A DNA stretch of 64,000 nucleotides from DATBGZ01 sp963803115 (lineage in GTDB: Bacteria > Actinomycetota > Actinomycetes > Mycobacteriales > Micromonosporaceae), in NCBI GenBank assembly GCA_963803115.1, contig CAWDLN010000007.1:1-64000 (forward strand), written 5' to 3'. Below, piece by piece: positions 8,456 through 18,125 of the stretch (positions are counted from its first letter, which is position 1; each line of letters begins with the position of its first letter). Position numbers and translations under genes: made by a program. The notes beneath the pieces were generated by a model. The model was not told the DNA's origin and ran no database searches. It was given only the letters and a program-made list of their open reading frames with translations.

Positions 8456-11400
8456 ATGCGCCGTCACATCATTCCGATCAGAGGCGGCCTCGCCGCCGCG
8501 CTGGTCGTTGCCGCCTCGGCGGCCATGATCGGCTTTGTCCCCGGCACCGCGACCGCAGCCCCAGCCGAGCTCTTCTTCTCGGAGTACATCGAGGGCACGT
8601 CCAACAACAAGGCGTTGGAGATCTTCAACGGGACCGGCGGGCCGATCAACCTGGCCACCGGCGGCTACGACATTCAGATGGCCTTCAATGGGAACCCGGC
8701 CCCGGCGTTGACGATCGCGTTGACCGGTACGGTCGCGGCCGGCGATGTCTACGTCGTGGCTCAATCGGCCGCGTCGCCGGTCATCCTCGCCCAGGCGGAC
8801 CAGACCAACGGCTCGGGCTGGTTCAACGGCGACGACGCTGTCCTTCTCCGCAAGGGCGGCGTGGTGATCGACTCGATCGGCCAGCTTGGTGTCGACCCGG
8901 GCACCGAGTGGGGCACCGGACTGGCGAGCACCGCCGACAACACACTGCGCCGTAAGTCCACGATCCAGGCGGGCGACACCACGCCGATCGACGCCTTCGA
9001 CCCGGCCACGGAGTGGGACGGCTTCGCCACCGATACGTTCGATGGCCTCGGTGTGCACGCGATCGACGGCGGCCCGGTCGATGCTCCGGCCGTACTTAAC
9101 TGCGGCCCGGCACTGGTCACTTCCGCCGGTACGGCCGCGACGCGCACGGTCAGCGCGACGGACGCCGACGACACGATCGTCGACCTGGCCATAACGAACG
9201 TGGTTCCCGTGCCTGCGGCGGGGAGCATCAGCCGCACGGCCATCAACCCGGCGACCGGGACCGGCGGCACCGCGACCGCGGACATCACAGTGGACAGTGC
9301 CGTGCCGGCCGGCTCCTACGCCGTCACAGTCACGAGCACCGACGGCGACGGTACGACCGCGACCTGCCTGCTCTCGGTTCAGGTAACCACCGTGCTCACC
9401 GTCGGCGAGGTGCAGGGTCAGACGCTCGACACCGAGAACGGCAAGACCGACCGGTCCCCGTTGGCCCCGCCGAGCGGCAACGGTACGTCGAGCACGCTCT
9501 ACGACGTGCGGGGCGTGATCACGCAGAAGACGCTCGCCCGAACCGCAGCCGGCGCCAACCAGTTCGGCTTCTTCCTGCAGAGCCGGCTCGGCGCGACCGA
9601 CGGCGACCCGCTCACCTCCGATGGCATCTTCGTCTTCATGGGCTCCTTCACCAGCCTGATCGGGGGCTATGTGCCGACCGTCGGTGACGAGGTCATCATC
9701 CGGGCCCGGGTATCAGAGTTCTTCAGCCTCACCGAGCTCTCCTCCGCCTCACTGGTGGCCAAGCTCGGCTCGGGCCTCGACGTGAACACCGAGGTTGAGG
9801 TGACCACGGCGCTCCCGCCCACGAACCTGGGCGACGCCAACCGCTTCTGGGAGCGGCATGAGGGCGCCCGGATGACGAGTCCGCGCCGGCAGCGGTACTA
9901 CCAGCGGCCGGGACGTCTTCCCGGGCACGGCCGACGCCGAGATCTGGCTGGTCGATGTCGACGATCCGCTGCTGGACCGGGCAGACTCGTACGCCCGCCG
10001 GGTCTACCGTGACGCTCACCCGCTGGACAACAACACGGCCCAGGTCTTCGATGACGGCAACGGCAACCGGATCATGCTCGGCAGCCTCGGCCTGAAGGCC
10101 GCCGCCAACGACAACACGGTGCTCCTGCCACCGGCCCGGGTGCTCGACACCCTCAACGCCGACGCCGTGGGCGGCCTTTTCCTCTCCTTCGACAAGTACG
10201 GCATCCAGGCCGAGTCTGCCTCCTTCACCTCCGGGCCGGACCCGTCGGCGAACGCGGCCCCGGCCGCGGTTAACCGGTCACAGGAGTTCGCGGTCGCCAC
10301 ATTCAACGTCGAGAACCTCTACGACTACCGCGACGATCCATTCGATGGCTGCGACTTCACCGGCAACGCCGGTTGCCCCGGCGTCAGTCCGCCGTTCGAC
10401 TACGTACCCGCCGCGGCTGAGGCGTACCAGACTCGGCTAGGCCAGGAGGCACAGATCATCGTCGACGCCATGAAGGCGCCCGACATCATCCTGATCCAGG
10501 AGGCCGAGGACCAAGACATCTGTACGGTCACGAGTGGCGCCCTCACGTGCGGGAGCACCGATGACGCCGACGGCAAGCCCGACACTGTTCAGGAGCTAGC
10601 CCTCGCCGTGGCGGCCGCGGGCGGGCCGGCCTACGACGCCGCGTACGACCGCGACGGCGCCGACGACCGCGGCATCGTGGCCGCGTTCCTCTACCGCACC
10701 GACCGGGTCAGCCTGGCCGCCGCGGGCACCGGCGTCCTATCAGACACACCGGGTGTCACCTACCGGTCGCCGGGACTGTCCTACAACAGCGACGTGTCAA
10801 ACCCGAAGTCGCTCAATGCCGTACTTCCGTCCGATGTGGACACATCAACCGGCGTCGACGGGAGCAACGTCTACACCCGGGCACCGCAGGTGGCCAAGTT
10901 CCAGGTCGCGGCCGCACCCGGTTCACCGGAGGGGCTCACGTTGTGGGCGATCAGCAACCACTTCTCCTCCGGACCGGACGCCCGAGTCGGGCAGCGGCGG
11001 GAGCAGGCGGCCTATGGGGCGGCCATCATCGCCGCGATTCAGGAGAGTGATCCCGCCGCCCGGATCGTGTACGGCGGAGACCTCAACGTGTTCCCGAGAC
11101 CGGACGACCCGATAGCGATGTCCGATTCGGACACGCCGTCGGATCAGCTCGCACCGCTGTACGCGGCCGGGATGCGCAACCTTTGGGAGAACCTGGTCGC
11201 GGACGTTCCCTCGGCCGCGTACTCCTACACGTTCCAGGGGCAGGCGCAGACCCTTGACCACCTCTTCGTCAGCCCGGCCCTGTACGGCGACCTCGTGCAG
11301 ATGCGGGCCGCCCACGTCGACGCCGGATGGCCGGCCGACTTCGCCGACGACGGGGCACGCGGAGTCAGCGACCACGACCCGCAGGTGGCCCGGTTCCGCT

Positions 11401-11738
11401 CCCGCGCCGCTCTGACCGTGGCCGATGTGAGCGTCGCCGAGGGAACCAACAACACCGCCACTCCGGCGGTCTTCACCGTCAACCTGTCACGGCAGCTGTC
11501 ACAGCCCGCGCTCGTGTGTGGCATCACGATCGAGATAACAGCGTCGGACCCGTCCGACTACTCCGACGTGACCGCGTGTCAGCTAATCCAGCCGGGTACG
11601 ACCACCCTCACCTTCACCGCGACGGTGAGGGGCGACAATCGTAAGGAGCCCGACGAGACCTTCGCCCTCCTGGTCCTGGCACCGTTCGTGAACCTCGCCG
11701 ACCCGATCGGTATCGGCACCATCCGCAACGACGACTGA
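8456..11738 (+). pseudogene. Secreted ExeM/NucH-like nuclease, frameshifted
   Basis: The start at ATG 8456 has GGAGG six bases upstream. A signal peptide (residues 1-32, cut near TATAA) leads into a lamin-tail domain (LFFSEYIEG, KALEIFN), a linker region with Ig-like character, and an OB-like segment (DVRGVITQK). Then comes an endonuclease/exonuclease/phosphatase domain with FNVENLYDY, a Glu in QEAED, GDLNVFP and SDHDPQV. The C-terminus is a Calx-beta domain (VSVAEG ... EPDETF). Such enzymes degrade extracellular DNA. The two halves are in different frames: one extra base at about 9874 (after WERHEGARM) shifts the reading. Removing it gives about 1,093 residues. All catalytic motifs lie after the shift, so the product is inactive unless this is a sequence error. 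Confidence 0.8.
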
Positions 11739-11745
11739 CCACATG

Positions 11746-11797
11746 CGAGGAAGGGCACCTTTCAATGGTTTTCGGGCCATGAAGGTGCCCTTCCTCG
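11746..11797 (+). terminator. Hairpin of the AAGGGCACCTT family
   Basis: CGAGGAAGGGCACCTTTCA (11746-11764) pairs with TGAAGGTGCCCTTCCTCG (11780-11797) with a single bulged base. The loop contains a short TTTT. It follows the nuclease stop by eight bases and could end transcription from both sides, because the next gene converges on it. Confidence 0.75.
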
Positions 11798-11822
11798 TGC
11801 CGGAAGGCGTGGGTCGACGGAT

Positions 11823-12928
11823 CTATCGCGACGAGCCGACGGTCCGGCGGCGGCGCGCAACGTAGACGATTGCCATGGCAGCGATGGTTGCTGCCGCGGT
11901 TGTTGCCGAGACCGCCAGCAGGCCGCCAATCCCGTTGACCCGAAGGTACGCAACCGTTGCGACGATGCCACACAGCGCTACCGGTAGCGGCCCGGCGGGC
12001 CAGCGCGAGCCGGCCGCTATCTCCGCGTTGACGAAGACGGACACCAGCGCGTAGAGGGCACCGATCGTGGCAAATCCCGCCGCGTAGGGGCCGAGGTACT
12101 CATACGACGCGCCACCTGCCAGGCGCATCGCCACATCGCCGAAGAGCGTCGCTGCGCCGACAAGCACCGCGCCGATCAGGGCAACGCAGCAAAGCGCTAC
12201 TCGCAACGCGTCCCGGTTGCCCTGCGCGAAGCGAGGCAGGGCCAGCACGACGACTACCCCCGGCGCCCACAATGCACCCTTGGTGAGCACCGCGCCGACC
12301 GAGTACGCCCCGGCCAGCGCGGCCGGCAGGGCGAAACGCGCGAGGATGAGGTCGGCATAGGAGATCGCCAATATCGCCATCGTGGCCGCAGCCGCGCGTA
12401 GGACCTCCCGCCCGCGTATCGGCTCGAAACTGTCGGCCGGGTTGTCGTCAATCCGACTGCGCGAACGGGCGAGGCTTCTCAATTCGGCGACCGAGATCCA
12501 GGCGCCGGCGGCGCCGGCGGCGAGGGCGGCCGTCACGCCTGCGCCGATGGCCAGCGCGATGACGTGCCCGCCGTACCGCGCGACCCCGAGCGTTCCCATG
12601 CCTAGTGCGAGCCGCCCGAATCGCTGCTGCCCCTGCAACTCTCCGAGCCAACGTCCCGCCAGTACGACCGGAAAAGTGAGCAACGCGAGCAGGATCGTCT
12701 GGACCGGCGCTAGGTCATCGCGCCGATGGCAAGCAGCGTCGCCAGCGCGCCGAGCTGATCAGGCGGGATAAACCGCGCGGCGAGCACAGGCACCGGGTAG
12801 GCGAGGCCGTTAATCGCAACGGTGGCAACGCTCACGACGGCGCCAGCCGATCCCGCGACGCGCACCCGCCGCCACCGGCTCAACGCCTCGACACGATCCG
12901 ACGCCGACAGCGCGACCTTGACCTGCAA
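11823..12928 (-). pseudogene. Polysaccharide flippase-like membrane protein, frameshifted
   Basis: Two open frames together make one polytopic membrane protein. The 5' piece (12928 to 12710) has a basic N-terminus and one membrane helix and ends in LATLLAIGAMT. The 3' piece (from about 12720 to 11823) continues with LAPVQTILLALLTFP and about ten further hydrophobic segments. Adding one base near 12711 joins them. The helix count, short loops and the ARFIPPDQLGALATLLAI pattern fit the Wzx/MATE-type polysaccharide export superfamily, but no motif is decisive. The start is uncertain: the TTG at 12928 is the first candidate and the frame is open further upstream. The gene is head-to-head with a truncated sigma factor. 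Confidence 0.55.
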
Positions 12929-12934
12929 CGGCAG

Positions 12935-13237
12935 GTGATCGGCCGAACATTCATCGCAGATGACGACTACTCGCGAGTGGACGAACAGCTGGACGCCGCT
13001 GTGCGGTGGCGCGCCGTCTACGCAGGATTGGGCAAGCTACCCGAGGCCGACCGACGGCTTCTTGAACTCGTCGCGATCGATGGACTCAGCTCTGCTGAGG
13101 CTGCGTCCGCGCTTGGCATCAACGGCGTGGCCGCCCGGGTCCGACTGAGCCGAGCCAGGGTTCGCCTGCGCGATCTATTGGCGGCCGCCAGCTCGACCCT
13201 TCCAATCCAGACGCACCTCACCAGGAGCGAGAGATGA
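12935..13237 (+). pseudogene. ECF sigma factor fragment, region 4 only
   Basis: Residues 25-85 form a sigma-70 region 4: LPEADRRLLELVAIDGLSSAEAASALGINGVAARVRLSRARVRL (positions 34-77) contains the helix-turn-helix that reads the -35 element. Region 2, which binds core polymerase and the -10 element, is missing, so the fragment cannot act as a sigma factor by itself. A full ECF sigma would be about 170-190 residues. The missing 5' part would lie where the flippase gene now starts, so a deletion or rearrangement near 12930 is likely. Its stop overlaps the start of the next gene in an ATGA. Confidence 0.7.
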
Positions 13238-13998
13238 ACGAGTCGAGCGATCCGGCCCTCAGGGACGGTTTTGAGGGGCGGCTACTGGTCGCGCTGACAG
13301 AAGTCGACCAACGCAAAGCGCGATCAACTGGCACCGAGCCGGTACGCCCGGTTCGGCGTCGTCCTGTCCTCTTGGCCGCGGCCGCGGCGACTCTCTTGGC
13401 GGTCGGTGGGGCGACGGCCGCGGTGGCGGCATTCAGCGGTGGGCAAACGTCATTCGCCGCGGCGGCGCACACCGTTACCGCGGGCGATGCGGTGACGGTC
13501 AAGGGCTCTGGCTGTGAAGCGGGCAGCGACGTCCGGTTCACCGCCGCCGATGGAAGGGAGCTCGGCCGGGTCGTCGCCGACGCCGGAGGAAGTTTCGTCA
13601 CCAACATCAACCTGCCGTCGGATCTCGCGACTGGAGATCTGACGCTCGCGGCCAACTGCCCCGACGGTTCACCCCATGGCCTGGTCCAGCGGGTGGTGGT
13701 TGTGGTGGTTCACGCGCATGAGCCGTTGGGTGCGACGCTCGCTGTTGCCGGATCAGCCAAGCCGGGTGGCCAGGTGGTCGTGAAGGGCGCAGGATGCCAA
13801 CCGGGTACGGACGTGACGTTTACTGTGCCCGCAGCGCCGACGCTGGGTTCGGCGACGGCCGGGGCGGACGGTACGTACGTTGCCACCCTGGTCGTGCCGT
13901 CGACGCTCCCGATCGGCTCACATGTGCTAACTGCCGAGTGCACTGGCCATGACGGCATGACGCTTCGGCTGACCGTAGACCTGGTTCTCGTGGAGTAA
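13234..13998 (+). CDS. Membrane-anchored protein with two Ig-like repeats
   Basis: The 254-residue protein has a cytoplasmic N-terminus (residues 1-45), one membrane helix (about 46-70, Ala/Val-rich) and an extracytoplasmic part made of two similar beta-rich repeats. Repeat one starts at AGDAVTVKGSGCEAGSDV and repeat two at PGGQVVVKGAGCQPGTDV; each has one conserved Cys at the same place. The start overlaps the sigma fragment (ATGA). Genes directly downstream of ECF sigma factors often encode their anti-sigma or target envelope proteins, so this was probably the partner of the broken sigma. I recognise no zinc-binding anti-sigma motif. Confidence 0.6.
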   Translation: MNESSDPALRDGFEGRLLVALTEVDQRKARSTGTEPVRPVRRRPVLLAAAAATLLAVGGATAAVAAFSGGQTSFAAAAHTVTAGDAVTVKGSGCEAGSDVRFTAADGRELGRVVADAGGSFVTNINLPSDLATGDLTLAANCPDGSPHGLVQRVVVVVVHAHEPLGATLAVAGSAKPGGQVVVKGAGCQPGTDVTFTVPAAPTLGSATAGADGTYVATLVVPSTLPIGSHVLTAECTGHDGMTLRLTVDLVLVE

Positions 13999-14000
13999 AT

Positions 14001-15116
14001 CTACGGAGGCGCCAAGGCGACGGCGAGATCGGCGACGAAAGCGTCCACCTGGTCCCGGCTTACTCCCGGCATACAAACGATGTGGCTGAGCCCACTCTCA
14101 CTGGCCAACGCCCACCGTTCGGTCACAGTGGACGGTGGCGTTGGCAGCACAACCGTGAAGGCGTAAGGGTGCCGCCACGCCGGCACACCGATGCCGGTCA
14201 GCCGGGACACCGCGTATTCGGCCAGCTCCCGCGATCGTTCCGCCCGCAAACGCAGGCCGTCGGACCCGTACCGGCGAATCGCGTACCAGAGCAGGAGCGG
14301 AGCGTGGCCACTACGCGAACCGCCGATGGTCGCGTCGACGCTGCCAATGTAGTCAACGCGCCTACTCACCCGGGATCGCAGAGAGACGCGGGCCAGCACC
14401 ACGCCGCAGGGGAATGGGCTGCCGACGAACTTGTGGCCGGAGACGGCGATCGAATCGGCCCCGTCCGCGAGGTCGAAGCGGGGCCGGCGGTCGACCGGAA
14501 GCAACGCGAGTGGGATGCCGGTGAGCGCGGCGTCAGCGTGCACATAGGACTCCCGGATCGCCAGATCCTGCAGTACCCGTCGTACCGTGGCGACGTCATC
14601 AACCGCCTCCGTCATGGTGGTGCCGACGGTCGCGACGACGATCGCCGGCCGATGGCGGTGCTGGCTGACAACCACCCGCAGGTCTTCGTAGTCCATCTCA
14701 CCGGTGCCGGTCGACCGTACGGCGATCGCGTTCATGCGAAGCCGATCCACCAGTTTCGGCACGCTGTAGTGCGCCGCCTGGGAGAAATAGACCAGTCCTT
14801 GCGGGTACAGACTGCGGGCCAGATGAAGGCCGAACTCGTTGCCGTCGCTGCCGCCGCTCGTGACGTAGCCCCAGCGATCGTCGGGCGGCGCTCGGAACAG
14901 GTCGGCGAAGAAACCGACGACTTCCCGCTCGAGATGCTTGGTGTGGGCCCGGCCCACGCAGTCGACGAACGGGTCGCCGACGTTGTTGAGCAGATAGCCG
15001 AAGAATGGCAGCAGCTCGGTGTAGTCGAAGTCGACCGCGCCGGGAAAACCGATGTTCGTCGGCCGGTCCCCGTCGAGCCGCTGCCGGAGCGCGGCCAGCT
15101 CTGTCGCGAGCATCAT
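14001..15116 (-). CDS. hdc: PLP-dependent histidine decarboxylase-type enzyme
   Basis: The 371-residue protein belongs to the group II PLP decarboxylases and is closest in pattern to bacterial histidine decarboxylases. Visible are the GGSDGNEFGLHLAR glycine-rich block, the YFSQAAHYSVPKLVDRLRM segment with the His that stacks on PLP, the Asp of VHADAALTG, and the Schiff-base Lys in SGHKFVGSPFPCG. The expected reaction is histidine to histamine plus CO2; related enzymes act on serine, so the substrate is inferred. I chose the ATG at 15116 because it overlaps the upstream stop (ATGA) and matches family length; the open frame reaches back to 15479. It is the last gene of an operon with an APC permease. 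Confidence 0.8.
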   Translation of the reverse strand: MMLATELAALRQRLDGDRPTNIGFPGAVDFDYTELLPFFGYLLNNVGDPFVDCVGRAHTKHLEREVVGFFADLFRAPPDDRWGYVTSGGSDGNEFGLHLARSLYPQGLVYFSQAAHYSVPKLVDRLRMNAIAVRSTGTGEMDYEDLRVVVSQHRHRPAIVVATVGTTMTEAVDDVATVRRVLQDLAIRESYVHADAALTGIPLALLPVDRRPRFDLADGADSIAVSGHKFVGSPFPCGVVLARVSLRSRVSRRVDYIGSVDATIGGSRSGHAPLLLWYAIRRYGSDGLRLRAERSRELAEYAVSRLTGIGVPAWRHPYAFTVVLPTPPSTVTERWALASESGLSHIVCMPGVSRDQVDAFVADLAVALAPP

Positions 15117-15805
15117 CGGCGGCCCCGTCCAACGATGAGGTCGTGTAGTTCGGCCAAGCGTGGCCAGACATCCACGGTGCCGGTCGTAATGGCGAGGTCG
15201 GGCCGCCAGGCCCATCGTCGCGATGCCAGCCCGACCTCGACGTTGAGATCGTGTGTCGATGCCAGTCGAACCTTGCCGAAGACATCCTGACCACCGCGAT
15301 CGATCAACAGGTGTGTGCCGTCGCCGAGCAGCGCGAAGCATCGACCAGGAAGGTCCAGTGGGCCGGTGGCGGAGTGCTGGATCCGCTCCCACGGCTGCGT
15401 GTCGCTGTCCAAAGAGGACACGCCGATGCCAATATATGCGGTCGATGGGCTCATGGGATCCTGCCGGTTGGTCAGGCACGCCCGTGGGTCGAAGCCGTTC
15501 TCCCTCGCGTATCGATCGCGGGCCAGCGCGGCGAAGCGGTAGAGCAGGCGCGGCAGCGCCCTAACGTCGGGCAGGTCGTCGACAAGTCGAGTGGCCGCGA
15601 CAACCAACGGCCCCGGCGGTCCAGCGGCGTGGTCGTAATAGAGGAACGCGATGCCGTGCGGTCCGACCGGATGGGAGCGCCGTTGTAGCCAGGCATGAGT
15701 CGCGTGCCGGGCGTTCATCCGCAGCAGCCGGTCCACGACGAGGTTCCGGACCCGGGCCGAGGCTGGATCAGGCGCGGGTGCGGGCGGCGGTTCGTGGGCA
15801 GTCAC
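15113..15805 (-). CDS. Unknown protein of the hdc operon
   Basis: The 230-residue protein starts at a GTG three bases after the permease stop and ends inside the hdc start codon, so it is translationally coupled on both sides. It has no signal peptide or membrane helix. An N-terminal Pro/Ala-rich stretch is followed by a mixed alpha/beta region with HGIAFLYYDHAAG, then SSLDSDTQPWERIQHSATG and a C-terminal WRPDLAITTGTVDVWPRL. I recognise no family. Its strict placement between transporter and decarboxylase suggests a dedicated role, for instance in substrate supply, regulation or modification of histamine. Confidence 0.6.
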   Translation of the reverse strand: MTAHEPPPAPAPDPASARVRNLVVDRLLRMNARHATHAWLQRRSHPVGPHGIAFLYYDHAAGPPGPLVVAATRLVDDLPDVRALPRLLYRFAALARDRYARENGFDPRACLTNRQDPMSPSTAYIGIGVSSLDSDTQPWERIQHSATGPLDLPGRCFALLGDGTHLLIDRGGQDVFGKVRLASTHDLNVEVGLASRRWAWRPDLAITTGTVDVWPRLAELHDLIVGRGRR

Positions 15806-15808
15806 GGC

Positions 15809-17257
15809 TTAGATGTCAACCCCGGCGAGGTGGTGCTCGAGTTCGGCCAGTGGTTCCGGTTCGCCGCGCCCAACGCCCAGGTCGGGCCGGTGCCGCAGGC
15901 TCAGGCCCCAGGCCAGGCCCGCCAAACCGGTGACCGCGACGACGCCGGGGAGCAGCCACGTGAGCGCCCGCCCAGCGTCCGCGCCGAGCACCGAGCCGAG
16001 GTTCGCAACCGTGGTCGACAAGACGGCGAACACTCCAATCGCGCCGAGAACGGGCGCGATGACCCGGGTCCAGGCGCTCTCGTTGGTGCCGCCACCTCGG
16101 CGATAGAACCGCAGCACGGCGATACAGACCACGAGCATCAGCGTCAACAACGCGATCGCCGCCACAGTGGACAGTTCCGTGAACAGTACGGCGATCGGAT
16201 CGGCCCCCGAAACGGCGCACGCCGCTATCACCGCCAACGCGACCGCGGACTGCACCAAGGAACCGCCGATCGGTGCTCCGGCCGCCGCACCCCGGCCGAT
16301 CCTGCCCAGCATCGCGGGCAGCACGCGCTCCCGGCTGAGGACAAATACGTACCGGGCCGCGGTGTGGTGGAAGCTCAGCATCGCCGCGAAGAGGCTCGTG
16401 ACCAGTAGCAGGCTCGCCACGACGCCGAGCAGGGTGCCGTAGTGCTTCTCAACCACCGCGAGCGGAATTGCCGTGCCGGGTGCGCGGGCGGCCTCGACGA
16501 CGCGAGATGGGCCGACCGCCAACGCGACCGCCCAGCTCGACATGGCGTAGAGCACGCCAATGAAGAGCAGCGAACCGAACGTGGCCCGCGCGACGGCACG
16601 GTGATCGCGGGCCTCCTCGCCGTACGCCAGCGCCGACTCATACCCGATGAAGGCGGCGACCGTCAGGCCGAGTACGCCGCCGACACCGTCCTGGGCAAGG
16701 TTGGTCGGCAGGAGTGGACCCAACCGAATGCCTTCAGCGGGGTCCCCGAAGGCGGCCAGGTCGAACAACACCACGACGGCGATCTCACAAGCGAGCAGCA
16801 GAGCGAGCACCTTCGCGTTCACTCCAATGTGGAGCACTCCGAACGCCGACACTCCGAGCCACGCGGCTAGGGCCCAGCCCCACCAAGCGCCGCCGAGCAA
16901 CCCGGCCACGACGGCGCCCATCAGGCCGTACAGGCTGCACTGGATCGCGTAGTACCCGAGCAGCGAGAGCAGGGCCGCGGCCAGGCCTCGGACCGGTCCA
17001 AGCCCGCGGGCGACGTGTGCGTAGAGCGGCCCGGCGTGAGGGACGTACCGCGCCATCGCGACGTACCCCGCGGAGAAGAGCAACAGCGCGACAGTAATGA
17101 CAGGAAACGCCGCGGGCACCGCAACGACGCCGGTGCTCGCGTACGTGGCGAGCACCCCGCCCACGAGCACGGTCATCGGAGCACTCGCCCCCACGGCGAA
17201 AACGAACAGGGAACCGCCGCCCAACGTCCTGCGAGCGAGACCGACCGGAGCCGCCAT
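15809..17257 (-). CDS. APC-family amino acid permease of the hdc operon
   Basis: The protein of about 482 residues has roughly twelve hydrophobic segments and the APC signature near its N-terminus (GGSLFVFAVGASAPMTVLVGG). Further signatures are GYESALAYGEEARD in helix 6 and FAAMLSFHHTAARYVFVLSRERVLP in the middle (positions about 300-325). Permeases of this superfamily move amino acids or exchange an amino acid for its decarboxylation product. With a histidine decarboxylase in the same operon, histidine uptake or histidine/histamine exchange is the obvious inference. I prefer the ATG at 17257, seven bases after AGAGGA, over the one at 17263. Confidence 0.8.
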   Translation of the reverse strand: MAAPVGLARRTLGGGSLFVFAVGASAPMTVLVGGVLATYASTGVVAVPAAFPVITVALLLFSAGYVAMARYVPHAGPLYAHVARGLGPVRGLAAALLSLLGYYAIQCSLYGLMGAVVAGLLGGAWWGWALAAWLGVSAFGVLHIGVNAKVLALLLACEIAVVVLFDLAAFGDPAEGIRLGPLLPTNLAQDGVGGVLGLTVAAFIGYESALAYGEEARDHRAVARATFGSLLFIGVLYAMSSWAVALAVGPSRVVEAARAPGTAIPLAVVEKHYGTLLGVVASLLLVTSLFAAMLSFHHTAARYVFVLSRERVLPAMLGRIGRGAAAGAPIGGSLVQSAVALAVIAACAVSGADPIAVLFTELSTVAAIALLTLMLVVCIAVLRFYRRGGGTNESAWTRVIAPVLGAIGVFAVLSTTVANLGSVLGADAGRALTWLLPGVVAVTGLAGLAWGLSLRHRPDLGVGRGEPEPLAELEHHLAGVDI

Positions 17258-17370
17258 CGGCATTCCTCTCTACGAGCACACCGTTGTCCATCCTGGACAG
17301 GCATCGCGGGCTGAGCTACAGGCAGCCGCCGAACTCCTGCCGCCCCGGATGGGGCATTGCGATCGGACGG

Positions 17371-18117
17371 TCAGATGGCCAGCAACGCCAGCAGTTCCGC
17401 CGCCGCGACGGTGCCGCGGAAGGTCGGATGCCCGTGTGCCTTGCCGGTTACGCGGGCCTCGTGCCGGCGTGGGCCACGCGGACCGGCGCACCACTCAGCC
17501 AGATGACCGGCGACCATGCCCTCGTCGCCATCGGCGGCCCGGTCCCATTGGATCGGGGTTGGCAGCGACTTCGACGCCCACGCCGCGTACGCCTGCGCGT
17601 CGACCCATGCCACCTGGATGAGACTCTCGGCGGGCGCACCAGTGTGCGCGCCACCCGGCCACATCGCCGGCGCCCGGTGGCCCGTCATCTCGACGAACTG
17701 AGCGTATTCGGCCGACGTGGTCGGGAGCACGTCGATGTAGTACGCCTCGAGCCACCCGGCCTCGCCCTGCGCGAGCGTGTAGACACCGGCGTCAATCAGC
17801 GTCATGAGCTTGCCATCGACCGGATGGCGGACCAGGTGCCGAACGCCGGAGGTCGGCCCGACCGGCTCCAGGCGAGCCACCCGTCCGGTGGCGAGCCGGT
17901 CAAACCGCGTTCGCGCCTCAGAGTTCGCCATCGCGAGCGACGTGTCCAGCGCCGCTTGGTTGTGCGGACGCGGGCGCATGGCCTCACCGCCAGCCTCCCA
18001 TTTGGACACCATCCGATCGCTCACGCCCAGATGCGCCGCGAATTCTCGTACGCTCATCCGCCGTGCGGCGCGTAGCGCCCGGACTTCACGGCCGGACCAC
18101 TGCGGAACCGTTGACAT
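17371..18117 (-). CDS. HTH regulator fused to a formylglycine-enzyme-like domain
   Basis: Residues 8-60 are an XRE-type helix-turn-helix (REVRALRAARRMSVREFAAHLG, SDRMVSKWEAGG). Residues 85-235 match the FGE-sulfatase/EgtB/PvdO fold: LIDAGVYTLAQG, AYYIDVLPTTSAEYAQFVEMTGHRAP, IQVAWVDAQAYAAWASKSLPTPIQWDRAA and LAEWCAGP (patterns at about 104-115, 125-150, 168-200 and 212-219). The C-terminal part that carries the catalytic cysteines in true FGE is missing, so the domain more likely senses a ligand. The ATG at 18117 has AAGGAG upstream; a TTG at 18132 is the alternative. It precedes the permease by 113 bases on the same strand and has three direct repeats just upstream. Confidence 0.75.
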   Translation of the reverse strand: MSTVPQWSGREVRALRAARRMSVREFAAHLGVSDRMVSKWEAGGEAMRPRPHNQAALDTSLAMANSEARTRFDRLATGRVARLEPVGPTSGVRHLVRHPVDGKLMTLIDAGVYTLAQGEAGWLEAYYIDVLPTTSAEYAQFVEMTGHRAPAMWPGGAHTGAPAESLIQVAWVDAQAYAAWASKSLPTPIQWDRAADGDEGMVAGHLAEWCAGPRGPRRHEARVTGKAHGHPTFRGTVAAAELLALLAI

Positions 18118-18125
18118 CCGCGACT

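Noticed and set aside
14082..15290. 402-residue plus-strand open frame
   Set aside because: It lies antisense to the histidine decarboxylase, whose motifs and family length are clear. High GC content makes long antisense frames common.
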